Assembly: GCA_947561395.2 (NCBI GenBank)
Contig: OX387195.1
Coordinates: 24,071,126-24,135,125, forward strand
Reading direction: 5' to 3'
Source of the DNA: Buxus sempervirens
Taxonomy: Eukaryota > Streptophyta > Magnoliopsida > Buxales > Buxaceae
Length of the DNA stretch: 64,000 bases
Part shown: piece by piece, positions 19,701 to 30,021 of the stretch
How the letters are laid out: each line of letters begins with the position of its first letter
How positions within the stretch are numbered: the first letter of the stretch is position 1
Position numbers and translations under genes: made by a program
Notes under the pieces: model-generated
Database searches by the model: none
What the model was told of the DNA's origin: nothing
The model's input: the letters and a program-made list of their open reading frames with translations, nothing else

Positions 19701-22700
19701 TCAAGGAAAATACCTTTTTACTGCATCAGAGTTAATGGGCTCAGGAAAATCTGACCCATCCATTTCTGCTAAGATGAGTGCTCCCCCTGATAGGACTTTT
19801 TTGACGACATATGGGCCTTCCCAATTGGGCTTGAACTTACCACGAGGATCTTCCAAAAATGGTAAGATTTTCTTTAGCACTAAGTTTCCTTCTTGGAAAG
19901 TTCTGGGCCTCACCTTCTTATTGTAGGCCCGGGCCATTCTCTTCTGGTACAATTGTCCATGGCAAAGTGCTTTCAACCGCTTTTCTTCTATCAGGTTAAG
20001 TTGATCATGTCTAGACTGGACCCATTCGGCTTCTTCTAGTTCTGCTTCCATGAGCACTCGGAGTGATGGGATCTCTACTTCCACTGGCAAGACTGCTTCC
20101 ATTCCATAGACTAGGGAATACAGGGTTGCTCCAGTTGAGGTCCGGATCGAGGTTCTGTATACATGCAGAGCAAGTGGCAGCATTTCATGCCAATCCTTGT
20201 AGCTCACTACCATCTTCTGAATGATTTTCTTTATGTTTTTCTTTGCTGCTTCTACTGCCCCATTCATCTTTGGCCTGTACGGAGCTGACTTGTGGTGGGT
20301 GATCTGAAACTGCTCACACATTTTCTTCATGTCCTTGTTCTTAATGTTTGAAGCATTGTCTGATATTATGGCATTTGGCAGTCCATAGCGACAAATGATA
20401 TTGTGCTTCAAAAATTTAATAACATGGTTGCTTGTGATATTTGCATATGAGGCTGCTTCCACCCACTTAGTGAAGTAGTCAATCGCCACCAGGATGAATC
20501 TGTGCCCGTTCGATGCCTTAGGAGAGATCATGCCGATGACATCTATGCCCCACATAGAGAAGGGCCAGGGTGATGTCATGTTGTGTAGCTCACCTGGGGG
20601 TGCATGCTTGTTATCTGCATAGATCTGGCATTGATGGCACCTCCTGACATGTGTACAGCAATCATGCTCCATGGTTGTCCAGTAGTATCCCAGCCTCAGG
20701 ATCTTCTTAGCCAGCATGTGTCCACTCATGTGGGGCCCACAGACTCCTCCATGTACAGTCTCAATCAGCCTTTCCGATTCAGCCTTGGCAACGCATCTTA
20801 GCAGAATGTCGTTATGCGATCTCTTGTACACATGTCCACCGCTTAGCAGAAATTGACCAGCCAATCTCTGTATTGTCCTCTTCTCAGTAGCAGTGGCATT
20901 TTCTGGCAAACTCCGATTATTCAAGAAGTTCTTGATATCTTGAAACCATGGTGCTTCTTCTTCTGGTGCTCCCTCTAGAACGAGACAGTAAGCCGGTTCA
21001 TCTCGGACCTCAATTTCGAGTGGTCTGATGTCTACACCTTCTGGTATGCTGACCATTGAAGCCAAGGTTGCTAGAGCATCCGCAAACTGATTCTTGGCCC
21101 TTGGCATATAGTTGAAGGAAATTCGAGTGAAATTTGTGCTTATTTCTTCCAAGTACTGGTGATAGGGGATCAATTTGTGATCCTTGGTTTTCCACTCACC
21201 AGTTGTTTGGAAGATGATAAGACTCGAATCCCCGTATACGTCAAGTTCCTCTACTCCATGATCCATGGCTGCTTGCAATCCAATTATGCATGCCTCATAT
21301 TCTGCTATGTTATTGGTGCACTGGAATCTCAGCTTTACTGCAATTGGGATATGTGAACCATCTGGTTTAACCAAGACTGCCCCTATTCCGTTCCCATTCA
21401 TATTGGCGGCCCCATCAAAGAACATCTGCCAAGAACTCTCACTGTCCTCCTCTTCAGTGTACAGAATTGCCTCATCGGGAAAGTTGGTCTTCAAGGGTTG
21501 ATATTCTGGCAGAGGATGTGCAGCCAGGTGATCAGCTATGGCTTGACCCTTGATCGCCTTCTGGGTGATGTATGTGAGGTCAAACTCGGACAATAGTAGT
21601 TGCCACTTTGCCGTTCTGCCAGTCAGTGCCGGTTTCTCAAATAAATATTTCAGCGGGTCCATCCGGGATATCAATAGTGTGGAGTGACTAAGGAAGTAAT
21701 GCCTTAGCCTCTGAGTTGCCCACACTAGAGCACAGCAAGTCTTCTCCAATGATGAGTACTTAGCTTCATATTCTGTGAATTTTTTACTCAGATAGTAAAT
21801 TGCCCTTTCTTTTCTACCAGTCTCATCATGTTGTCCCAAGACACATCCCATCGACGTTTCCAACACTGACAAGTACAGGATCAGTGGTCTTCCTGGAGTT
21901 GGTGGCACTAGCACAGGTGGGTTCAGTAAATACCTCTTTATTGTATCAAATGCCTGTTGGCAGTCCTCATTCCAGACCGTCGGGTTATCTTTCCTCAAAA
22001 GTTTGAAAATTGGTTCACAGATAGCAGTGAGCTGTGCTATGAACCGGCTTATGTATTGAATCCTTCCAAGAAACCCCCTGGCCTCCTTCTCGGTTCTGGG
22101 TGCTGGCATTTCAATTATGGCCTTGGCTTTAGCCGGGTCAATTTCAATTCCTCTTCGGCTCACTATAAACCCCAGTAACTTCCCTGATGTAGCCCCAAAG
22201 ACGCATTTAGCCGGGTTAAGCCGTAGACTGTACTTCCTGAGCCGATCAAACACTTTCTTCAGATTGATCAAGTGGTCTTCCTCTTTGCATGATTTGGCAA
22301 TCATATCGTCCACGTAGACCTCCATCTCCTTATGGATCATATCATGGAATAGTGCTGTCATGGCCCGCTGATATGTTGCCCCGGCATTCTTGAGTCCGAA
22401 TGGCATGACTGTATAGTGGAATGTGCCCCAAGGTGTGATAAATGCTGTTTTTTCTTGATCCTCCTTAGCCATCTTGATCTGATTATATCCTGAGAAACCA
22501 TCCATGAAGGAAAACAGGCTATGTACCGCAGTATTATCGACCAGAATGTCGATGTGTGGAAGCGGAAAATCGTCCTTTGGGCTTGCCCTGTTTAAGTCTC
22601 TATAGTCCACGCACATTCGGACCTTCCCGTCCTTCTTTGGTACCGGCACTATGTTTGCAAGCCACTCTGGGTATGTAGAGACTGCCAAAAATCCGGCTTG

Positions 22701-23288
22701 AAATTGTTTGACCACTTCGTCCTTGACCTTTAAGGTCCATTCCGGTTTCAATCTTCTCAGCTTCTGCTTAATCGGCTTAACCCCTGGCAAAATTGGCAAC
22801 TTGTGCACCACCATGTCAGTGTCCAACCCCGGCATGTCCCGATATGACCAAGCGAACACATCTTTGTAGTCTGCCAAGAACTGTGACATTTCCATTTTCT
22901 GCACATCAGACAAGCATGACCCGATTTTCACAATTTTTGGGTCATCTTCAGTCCCAAGGTTTATGGATATGGTCTCCTCAATATTAGGTTGGACCCCCTT
23001 TTCATGACGTTCCAATTGGTATTCAATTTCTTTTGGAACGTCTTCTTCTTCGACCTCGGTCTCTTCTTCGACCCCCATGAGATCAAAGTCGAGCTCGAGG
23101 TCGAAGTCATATTCAACCTGGTCCAATTCGGTCTGATTATATGGTTCATAAGCGGTTTGGACCTTTTTGAAAAAATTAAATTTTCTAGAAAAAATAGAAA
23201 AATCTTTTTGGGTTTTTTGTGGGCCTTCTAAACATAATTCCCCTGAAGACGAAGGCCCATTAGAACCTTCAGGGAAATGGCATTCCAC
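19701..23288 (-). CDS. Tat element pol: RT, RNase H, archaeal-type RNase H, integrase
   Basis: Open frame of 1195 residues. The reverse transcriptase has its catalytic YVDD at about residues 323-326. The first RNase H starts at about 464. A second, archaeal-like RNase H lies at about 619-743 (FFDGAANMNGNGIGAVLV, then EYEACIIGLQAA and DALATLASM). The integrase has a zinc-binding HCxxC end near 886, core residues in GIDVIG (about 914) and DNASN (about 977), and a Glu in NGAVEAAKKN (about 1013). The two RNase H domains place it in the Tat branch. The left limit given is where the frame opens, not a proven start: Tat and Ogre elements use read-through or splicing upstream. It is the 3' part of the element's polyprotein region. 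Confidence 0.93.
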   Translation of the reverse strand: MECHFPEGSNGPSSSGELCLEGPQKTQKDFSIFSRKFNFFKKVQTAYEPYNQTELDQVEYDFDLELDFDLMGVEEETEVEEEDVPKEIEYQLERHEKGVQPNIEETISINLGTEDDPKIVKIGSCLSDVQKMEMSQFLADYKDVFAWSYRDMPGLDTDMVVHKLPILPGVKPIKQKLRRLKPEWTLKVKDEVVKQFQAGFLAVSTYPEWLANIVPVPKKDGKVRMCVDYRDLNRASPKDDFPLPHIDILVDNTAVHSLFSFMDGFSGYNQIKMAKEDQEKTAFITPWGTFHYTVMPFGLKNAGATYQRAMTALFHDMIHKEMEVYVDDMIAKSCKEEDHLINLKKVFDRLRKYSLRLNPAKCVFGATSGKLLGFIVSRRGIEIDPAKAKAIIEMPAPRTEKEARGFLGRIQYISRFIAQLTAICEPIFKLLRKDNPTVWNEDCQQAFDTIKRYLLNPPVLVPPTPGRPLILYLSVLETSMGCVLGQHDETGRKERAIYYLSKKFTEYEAKYSSLEKTCCALVWATQRLRHYFLSHSTLLISRMDPLKYLFEKPALTGRTAKWQLLLSEFDLTYITQKAIKGQAIADHLAAHPLPEYQPLKTNFPDEAILYTEEEDSESSWQMFFDGAANMNGNGIGAVLVKPDGSHIPIAVKLRFQCTNNIAEYEACIIGLQAAMDHGVEELDVYGDSSLIIFQTTGEWKTKDHKLIPYHQYLEEISTNFTRISFNYMPRAKNQFADALATLASMVSIPEGVDIRPLEIEVRDEPAYCLVLEGAPEEEAPWFQDIKNFLNNRSLPENATATEKRTIQRLAGQFLLSGGHVYKRSHNDILLRCVAKAESERLIETVHGGVCGPHMSGHMLAKKILRLGYYWTTMEHDCCTHVRRCHQCQIYADNKHAPPGELHNMTSPWPFSMWGIDVIGMISPKASNGHRFILVAIDYFTKWVEAASYANITSNHVIKFLKHNIICRYGLPNAIISDNASNIKNKDMKKMCEQFQITHHKSAPYRPKMNGAVEAAKKNIKKIIQKMVVSYKDWHEMLPLALHVYRTSIRTSTGATLYSLVYGMEAVLPVEVEIPSLRVLMEAELEEAEWVQSRHDQLNLIEEKRLKALCHGQLYQKRMARAYNKKVRPRTFQEGNLVLKKILPFLEDPRGKFKPNWEGPYVVKKVLSGGALILAEMDGSDFPEPINSDAVKRYFP

Positions 23289-25507
23289 TATTGGAGTTTT
23301 TTTTTGGAAGCCGCGTCAGTTTGCCGAACTAACGCTGCTTCAAAGGTAAGGGGAGTTTCCTCCCAATTGTTCAGTACAAAATTTTGGGGAGCAGGGGAAA
23401 TAGGGAAAGCCTGCTCTTCAAACCCAAAATCCGATGCCATCATCACCGGGTGGGTACTGCCCTTTTCTGCTACGGGGCCCAATCCAGAAATGACCTTGTC
23501 TGGAACCTTTACTGCGGCCCAATCAATGAATGGTAGTTCCATGTCTGCCCCTGTCTTTTCGCCTTCAGTCATGGCGAAGAAGGCACCAACATCTTCAGAA
23601 AAGTCCCTCTGCTGCTCGGGCTGTGGTCCAGGCCCATCCACTGCTCCAAGTATTGGAGATGGCTTATAGGGTTGTAGGGCCGAAACAGAAGGCTTTTGAA
23701 ATGGGTTGACATTGTAGTAGGGAGGTTTTGATTGGTCCATAGGAGGAGAAATTTGGATTATATAAGCGGGTTTAGGGAAACTTTCCCTTAAATGAGGGAG
23801 TTTTCCTTTGCTTCTGCTCTCCCCTTCTTCGTGCTTCATTCTTCTCCAGCCTCTGGGCTTGAAGCCCAACCCTACCTTGGGGATCAGTTTCTTAGCCGTG
23901 ATTGGCTCCACCATCCCCTGCAGATTGATCCCCAGGCCTTTCCCTGGGTGAAAGTGGTATTTTTCCATCACTTTCTTGACCATCCTTTCTGCAGTGGTCC
24001 CCTTTTCTTTCTTTTTCTCACACCCCCCAGGTATGTAATTGACCGCCTCAAATTGAAATGAGTGGAATGCAATCTTGTCAACAGTCAAGTCCACATTTAT
24101 CAAGGGTACATCAGGTGACACGATGGGCGGCACCAAGTTTTCAGCTAGGACTGTTATCACCCTTTGCCCTCTTATATATTTCACCCTTTGGTGGAGCGTG
24201 GATGGTATTGCCCTAGCCGAATGTATCCACGGCCTTCCTAGGAGCAGATTGAAGGCTGCGGGTATATCCATCACCTCAAATGTGATGTTAAAGATATTCG
24301 GCCCAATTGTGACCGGCAGTTCAATCTCTCCTAGGGAGTGGGTCTTGGAGCTATCAAAAGCCCTTACTATCCGCCCATTCCGTTTGATCCTTGACTGGTC
24401 CAGACCCAGCTTGGTAAAAGTGATTAACGGGCAAACGTTTAACGCTGACCCGTTGTCAATTAAAACCCGTGCAACCATGCAGCCCTTACAAAGCACAGTG
24501 ATGTGCAAAGGGTCCACATGATAACACCCACCTGGGCTGATCTCACCCTCTGAGAAACTTATCACATTATGTGCACTCTGTAGCACCCTTAACAATGCAT
24601 CCCTGTGCTTTTCGGAATTCAGCAAAAGGCCCAGTATTGAAATCTGGGCCGGGACCTTGTTTAGCTGATCCACAAGATTAAATTCACTCTTTTTTATTAT
24701 TTTTATGAGGTCGGCTGCCTCATTTTCTGCACCCTGGGGGGTGTCTTCTCCCACTCTATTTTTTCCTTTCTGTTTTCTTTTTTCTTCATTTTCTTTTTTT
24801 TCTTTCTCTACTTCTGTCTCTTTTTCTTTCTCTTCACCCCCTGCACATCTCCCCGACCTCGTCATGAGGTTCACCTCCTCCTGGTTCTGGTTCCTAACCA
24901 TTGGAACCGTAGCCGTGATTCCCTCGCTGTAGTTCCATGGTACAGCGGCCTCTGAATAGGCTAATTTAGGGATGTCAACCACTAGTGGCTGGAGTTTGGA
25001 CCGGGATGTATGGGCCGGTTTAGGGATAGTTTGGGCTGGCTGCACATTTACAACCAGGGGTTGAAGTTTGGATTTGGTGGGGACAGAAGAAGTGATGGAA
25101 GCAGTGGTGGGGTCAAGATTGATGACCAGCGGAGCCTTAGACGGCTTAGATGGGGAATAAGTGGGTGGACTGCAATTGAAGACCAATGGAGGCCTTGCAG
25201 TATTTATCTGGGCCATCAGAGAAGAGACCCGGTTTAAGGAGGAGCTTATGTCCTCAGCAGCAAGATTATTTTTTTGGGAAACCATGTTGATCTCCTCTTC
25301 GTTCTCCTCTGGGAAAAATCGGACCTGGACTGTGGTCCCCACAGGGGCTATGAGCTGTGATGGGTCAAAGGCCCTTCTGGTGGTGGATATGGCAGTGATG
25401 GAGTTGGATGGGCCTGCCCCATTGTGGTAAGGCAGAGGATTCTGCCCAATATCATTCCCGGACGGGGCCGGTGCAGCAGTGTTGAACACCAAAGCCTTCT
25501 GGTCCAA
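23288..25507 (-). CDS. Tat element protease region with G-patch-like motif
   Basis: Open frame of 739 residues between gag and RT. A retropepsin-like core has its active-site motif LIDNGSALNVCP near residue 352 and the flap and second half FNLLLGRPWIHS. DNGS in place of DTGS is usual in this lineage. Further on, about 519-560, is a glycine-rich G-patch-like stretch (HPGKGLGINLQG and GLGFKPRG), also seen in other Tat elements. The first third is Pro/Ser-rich with a highly charged Lys/Glu segment near 235-255. The limits are those of the open frame, and its mode of expression is not shown by the sequence. Confidence 0.85.
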   Translation of the reverse strand: MDQKALVFNTAAPAPSGNDIGQNPLPYHNGAGPSNSITAISTTRRAFDPSQLIAPVGTTVQVRFFPEENEEEINMVSQKNNLAAEDISSSLNRVSSLMAQINTARPPLVFNCSPPTYSPSKPSKAPLVINLDPTTASITSSVPTKSKLQPLVVNVQPAQTIPKPAHTSRSKLQPLVVDIPKLAYSEAAVPWNYSEGITATVPMVRNQNQEEVNLMTRSGRCAGGEEKEKETEVEKEKKENEEKRKQKGKNRVGEDTPQGAENEAADLIKIIKKSEFNLVDQLNKVPAQISILGLLLNSEKHRDALLRVLQSAHNVISFSEGEISPGGCYHVDPLHITVLCKGCMVARVLIDNGSALNVCPLITFTKLGLDQSRIKRNGRIVRAFDSSKTHSLGEIELPVTIGPNIFNITFEVMDIPAAFNLLLGRPWIHSARAIPSTLHQRVKYIRGQRVITVLAENLVPPIVSPDVPLINVDLTVDKIAFHSFQFEAVNYIPGGCEKKKEKGTTAERMVKKVMEKYHFHPGKGLGINLQGMVEPITAKKLIPKVGLGFKPRGWRRMKHEEGESRSKGKLPHLRESFPKPAYIIQISPPMDQSKPPYYNVNPFQKPSVSALQPYKPSPILGAVDGPGPQPEQQRDFSEDVGAFFAMTEGEKTGADMELPFIDWAAVKVPDKVISGLGPVAEKGSTHPVMMASDFGFEEQAFPISPAPQNFVLNNWEETPLTFEAALVRQTDAASKKKLQ

Positions 25508-25513
25508 CAGGTC

Positions 25514-27031
25514 CTAGACCGCATGCTTCAATACCCAGCAGGTATCTGTAGAGTGCCCCGGTGCACCCATGTGGAAGTCACAGGTGACTGACGTGTCAAA
25601 ATTTCTCCCCCTGGTGGCATTCGGGTTGGGCTCTTTCAGAGTCAAGTACTCACCCTTTAGCAGGGTTGGCAGTAGTTGGGACAGCGATATGGGTAGAGGG
25701 GTGAAAACCCGGTTCTTTCTTGCTGCGAACCAGGCATCCCGCTCCTCCTTAGAAAAAGTCCTCCTCGTGTTAGCTGGCACAGAAGGAGAGAAGTTGACAT
25801 TCATCGGGGTCTGGTACGACTGCTGGGCCTGTTGGGCCTGTTGGGGTGCCGAGATGTTGACGTGCAGTGGCTTCTTGGCTGGAGGAGCCTGGACCAGGTT
25901 CACCTCCCCTTCTTTTCGGGCCCCCGTCTTTTTAAATCCGGCCCCTTTCTTCTGGGCCGTGGAGGCCGAGGAATCAGACTGCCCAGTCAGAGTAGAGTAG
26001 TCTATCAGCCGTCCTGACCTGACCCCTTCCTCGATCCGGTCCGCTACCTGTACCAGGGCTGCAAAGTTGGTGGTGATCTGGCCCACCAGATGGTTGTAAA
26101 AGGGCTGCCCCAGTGTGCCCATAAATGTGGAGATCATCTCCGGCTCTTGCATAGGTGGCCTGACCTGGGAGGCGGCCTCTCTCCATCTCTTGGCGTACTG
26201 CCGTACCGGCTCATCTTTGCCCTTGGTCATCCTCATCATGTCGTACCGGTCCGGCACGATCTCAGAGTTGAACTTGTACTGGTCCAGGAAAGCATCGGCC
26301 AAGTCCTTCCACCTCCTGATTCTTCCATGGTCCACTGTAGCGAACCACCTAAGGGCTGACCCGGTCAGACTTCTCTGGAAGAGCTGGATCAGTATTCCAT
26401 CGTCCCGGCCAAACTGGCACAGGGCCCCGCAGTATAGTTTCAGATGGCTTAATGGGCAGCCCGTGCCATCAAACTTGTCAAAATCCGGGCACCTGAACTT
26501 AGCCGGTAGACAGACGTCCGGGTACATGCACAGGTCCTCGAAGGTGGTGCCTGCATGGCTGCCTCCCCCCTTCACCTCTTTCAGCTCTGCCTGGATTCTT
26601 TCTATCCTCAGCAGCATTTTCTTTTCCATCTCATCCCTCGCCTTTTCTTTTTCCAGCTCTTTCTCAGACTCTACTGTATTTTCCCTGATCAGAATGGGTT
26701 CAGGGACTGGTTCAGAAATGGGCTCAGGCATGGGCTGAACCGGAGGCGGAATGTAAGCCTGAGGTGGCGGTGCCGGATGAGAAGTAGATGCCTGGTTCTG
26801 GGCTTGGGCCTGTTGGGCTTGAGCCGCCAGTAAGTCCCCCAGCATTTTGGCCAGACCGGCCACCTGTTCCTGCAGTTGAGTAAAGTCCTGAGCAGGGACG
26901 GTAGCTTGGGCTTGGTTCTCTTCAGTATTCATTGTTCTGGCTTTGGATCTAGTTACTGGAGCAATGATTGCAAGTGTACCTGGGTTGAATGTACCTGAGG
27001 GAAAAAATGAATAGAACATGTTAGCTTCCAC
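25514..27031 (-). CDS. Tat element gag
   Basis: Open frame of about 505 residues, first ATG at 27019. A Gln/Ala-rich coiled-coil start (QLQEQVAGLAKMLGDLLAAQ) and a Pro/Glu-rich linker precede the retrotransposon gag domain (PF03732 type) at about residues 180-333, with FDGTGCPLSHLKLYC, ALRWFATVDHGRIRRWKDL and AKRWREAA. A CxxHxGxxGHxxxxC zinc-knuckle-like motif is near 480-495. It forms the virus-like particle core in this family. No extra sense ORF lies upstream, unlike canonical Ogre. Confidence 0.92.
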   Translation of the reverse strand: MEANMFYSFFPSGTFNPGTLAIIAPVTRSKARTMNTEENQAQATVPAQDFTQLQEQVAGLAKMLGDLLAAQAQQAQAQNQASTSHPAPPPQAYIPPPVQPMPEPISEPVPEPILIRENTVESEKELEKEKARDEMEKKMLLRIERIQAELKEVKGGGSHAGTTFEDLCMYPDVCLPAKFRCPDFDKFDGTGCPLSHLKLYCGALCQFGRDDGILIQLFQRSLTGSALRWFATVDHGRIRRWKDLADAFLDQYKFNSEIVPDRYDMMRMTKGKDEPVRQYAKRWREAASQVRPPMQEPEMISTFMGTLGQPFYNHLVGQITTNFAALVQVADRIEEGVRSGRLIDYSTLTGQSDSSASTAQKKGAGFKKTGARKEGEVNLVQAPPAKKPLHVNISAPQQAQQAQQSYQTPMNVNFSPSVPANTRRTFSKEERDAWFAARKNRVFTPLPISLSQLLPTLLKGEYLTLKEPNPNATRGRNFDTSVTCDFHMGAPGHSTDTCWVLKHAV

Positions 27032-27182
27032 TTAACTTGAGTCACACCCCTATATATGTAAACCAGTAGGTTAGGTGAACACCAGCCAGAAAAAAAATTT
27101 TTTTTTTTTGTTTTTGTTTTTGTTTTTTTTTTTTTTTGTTTTGAGTTGGAATATTCTAAGGCTTCCAAGGGTCCCAAAATTT

Positions 27183-28095
27183 TTTATTTGATTGATAAAA
27201 ATAACCAACCAAGGTTTTCATTTTTTTTTTTTTTTTTGATTTGATTGATAAAAATAACCAACCAAAGGTATCTTGGAATATTCTATCCAAGTATCCCACA
27301 AATGTTTTGATTTGATTGATAAAAATAACCAACCAAAGGTGTCTTGGACTACTCTATCCAAGTATCCCACAAATGTTTTGATTTGATTGATAAAAATAAT
27401 CAACCAAAGGTGTCTTGGACTACTCTATCCAAGTATCCCACAAATGTTTTGATTTGATTGATAAAAATAACCAATCAAAGGTGTCTTGGACTACTCTATC
27501 CAAGTATCCCACAAATGTTTGGATTTGATTGATAAAAATAACCAATCAAAGGTGTCTTGGAATATTCTAGGGCTTCCAAGTATCCCACAAATGTTTTGAT
27601 TTGATTGATAAAAATAACCAACCAAAGGTGTCTTGGACTACTCTATCCAAGTATCCCACAAATGTTTTGATTTGATTGATAAAAATAACCAACCAAAGGT
27701 TTCTTGGAATATTCTAGGGCTTCCAAGTATCCCACAAATGTTTTGATTTGATTGATAAAAATAACCAACCAAAGGTGTCTTGGACTGCTCTATCCAAGTA
27801 TCCCACAAATGCTTTGATTTGATTGATAAAAATAACCAATCAAAGGTTTTCATTTTTTTTTTTGATTTGATAAAAATAACCAACCAAGGTTTTCATGGAA
27901 TATTCTAGGGCTTCCAAGTGTCCCATTTTTTTTTGATTTGATTGATAAAAATAACCAACCAAAGGTTTTTATTTTATTTTTTGATGTGATTGATAAAAAT
28001 AACCAACCAAGGTTTTCATGGAATATTCTAGGGCTTCCAAGTGTCCCATTTTTTTGATTTGATTGATAAAAATAACCAACCAAAGGTTTTTTTTT
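27183..28095. repeat. tandem array, about 71-bp unit, about 14 copies
   Basis: Each unit contains GATTTGATTGATAAAAATAA followed by CCAACCAAAGG, and in most units also CTATCCAAGTATCCCACAAATG. Central units repeat at about 71 bases (for example from 27305, 27376 and 27447). Outer units are shorter or carry a T-run. It lies between gag and the leader of the Tat element, so it is untranslated. Tandem arrays in this kind of position are known in Tat and Ogre elements and can seed satellites. Confidence 0.92.
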
Positions 28096-30000
28096 CAAAT
28101 TTGCTGAATTTTCTCAGTTTTCAAGTTCCAGAGTTTGACTGACACATGTTTGAGTTGAGTTGGTGTCAAAAAATATGACACCTTGGTTTCCTCTTTGATT
28201 TTCAAACTTAGGTTAAATCCTGAAAGTATATTTTATTTTATTCTTTTTTTTTGTTTTTCTTTCTGTATTTTGGAACATTTTTTATGCTCTTTTCGGGGTG
28301 CCTAAGGATTATCCACAGTGTTTTAGGCATTTTATTTTGAAAATTTGGGCTGAACAGCCAATTTGTGCATTTTTTGAATGTATCCGGTATACTATTCCGG
28401 ATAAGAATATGCCTTATTGTATCCGGTCAACCTAACCGGATATCCGCATATGTCTTTGTATCCGGAAATATGTACCGGATACGATTAGAGCTGTTATTAA
28501 CCGGCCTGAGTTGCCGGTTATTGCCGAAATGGCCTTTTTTGACTCATTTTTCACCAGATTAGTTTTTTTTCATTCCCAATTGATGTTCACCTTAATTTGA
28601 CATTCAAAACTTGCCCCAAATTGGGCTTGGACATCATACTTGCAAAATTCCCTAAACTTAGGAAAAGAACATGGCTTTACCTTGCCACCTTGTATTACCT
28701 TCATTCCATATGGTATTCACATTATACCTTGGCCTGTAAAACATGCAAACGGCCTTCCCACATTTACACCCAATTCCCCAAACGCAATTGTGTGCTTTTA
28801 GCCAAAAACGTGTTTCTCCACCTTCAAGCGTATGGTTTTTGGGTTTTGGCTTAATTGGCAACTTAGAACTCAAGTCTAGTGATGCCCGGAATCGAATCAC
28901 AGATCCCATTGTCATCACATCATTGACCCAAATTCTAAGGTAAATGTTTTCACTTTCGCTTTCCGAAGTCACGACCTCGGTGCGCCAAGCTACACACATT
29001 CATGGTTCAACTTCTTAATAGGTAAAGGGTAGGCTGTGCAAATTGTTTCAAGTGCTCAAGTGCAATTTTAAATTGTGGTAACATTCACAACGTCCCAGCC
29101 CCTTGCCACTCTTTTTCGTAGCCATGCATTCAATTTCAAGCCAAGGCATATATGACAAAATAATGAAGCTAAATACAAGCAAGCAAGCACCAAATATGCA
29201 CAAAAAATATTACATGCCCAAAAAGTGTTATACAAAACATGTCATTTGTACAAACAACCATTAAATCATGTAAGCATGCTTGAAACTCAAAAGCATTCCC
29301 TAAAATCCCAGATTTCATGCTCTTTTTCATGCTCAAAGTGTACCATTTCTACCCCAAATTGGAGCCTAAAATTTTAGCACTACTTGACATGATACCAAAG
29401 TGTTTCAATGAGGTAAAACATGCTTAAAATCTCCAGAAATATGCACTAAAATTTTCAGATTTCTCATGCTCAAAAGTGCATCACTTATACTCCAAATTAA
29501 TGCCCAAAAATTCTAGCCACTACTTGACATGGTATAAAGAGAGTTTTGATGGTAAAAACATGCTTGAAAACTCATATGATGGCTACTGAATTTCAGATTT
29601 CATGCTCATGGTTTTCATGCTCACATCATGTCATCCTATACCCCAAAACCCCAAGCATGGCATAAAGCAAACATTAAGCACAACAAAAACTTCATTCATG
29701 GGAAACATGCTTGAATACCCAAGACAAACCTGAAATTTCCAGATTTCCAACTTTGTATATTTTTCATGGCATTCTAACCCCAAAACCCATGCTAACACAT
29801 AATATAGCAAAAGTCATATAACAATGTGGGTTTTTCCCTTAAACCAAATCAAGCAACCTAACCATGCCCTTATCCATGAAAAAAATTTTAAGCATCCCAT
29901 TCAGATTTAAGATACAACAATATTCACAAAAAAGCAAAATAGCAAGCATTCAAAAGTGATGAAAAAGCATGAATATACACAAATAGGCTTAAATCCACAA
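28096..30000 (-). other. untranslated leader of the Tat element
   Basis: About 1.9 kb between the primer site and the tandem array, without a long open frame. It contains the palindrome array at 28381-28519. Otherwise it is A-rich in plus orientation, with recurring CATGCTCAAA and CATGCTTGAAA words (29270-29720). Confidence 0.65.
28381..28519. promoter_or_regulatory. palindrome array in the element leader (4 copies)
   Basis: Copies at 28381-28403, 28419-28443, 28458-28482 and 28498-28519, following TATCCGG-N-CCGGATA (the last is AACCGGCC-N-GCCGGTTA). It lies about 1.35 kb upstream of gag in element orientation, between the tandem array and the primer site. Confidence 0.85.
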
Positions 30001-30019
30001 GTCCCAAGCAGAGTCGCCA
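30001..30019 (-). other. primer binding site
   Basis: In element orientation the 5' LTR is followed by a two-base gap and then TGGCGACTCTGCTTGGGAC, complementary to a tRNA 3' end that includes CCA. TGGCGACTC-type primer sites are typical of Tat elements. I did not assign the tRNA species. Confidence 0.85.
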
Positions 30020-30021
30020 GT

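Noticed and set aside
27183-28095. CRISPR-like regular repeats
   Set aside because: Units are contiguous tandem repeats without unique spacers, in a plant retroelement leader.
28096-30000. An upstream sense ORF as in canonical Ogre elements
   Set aside because: No long open frame precedes gag on the minus strand, so I call the element Tat lineage rather than Ogre.
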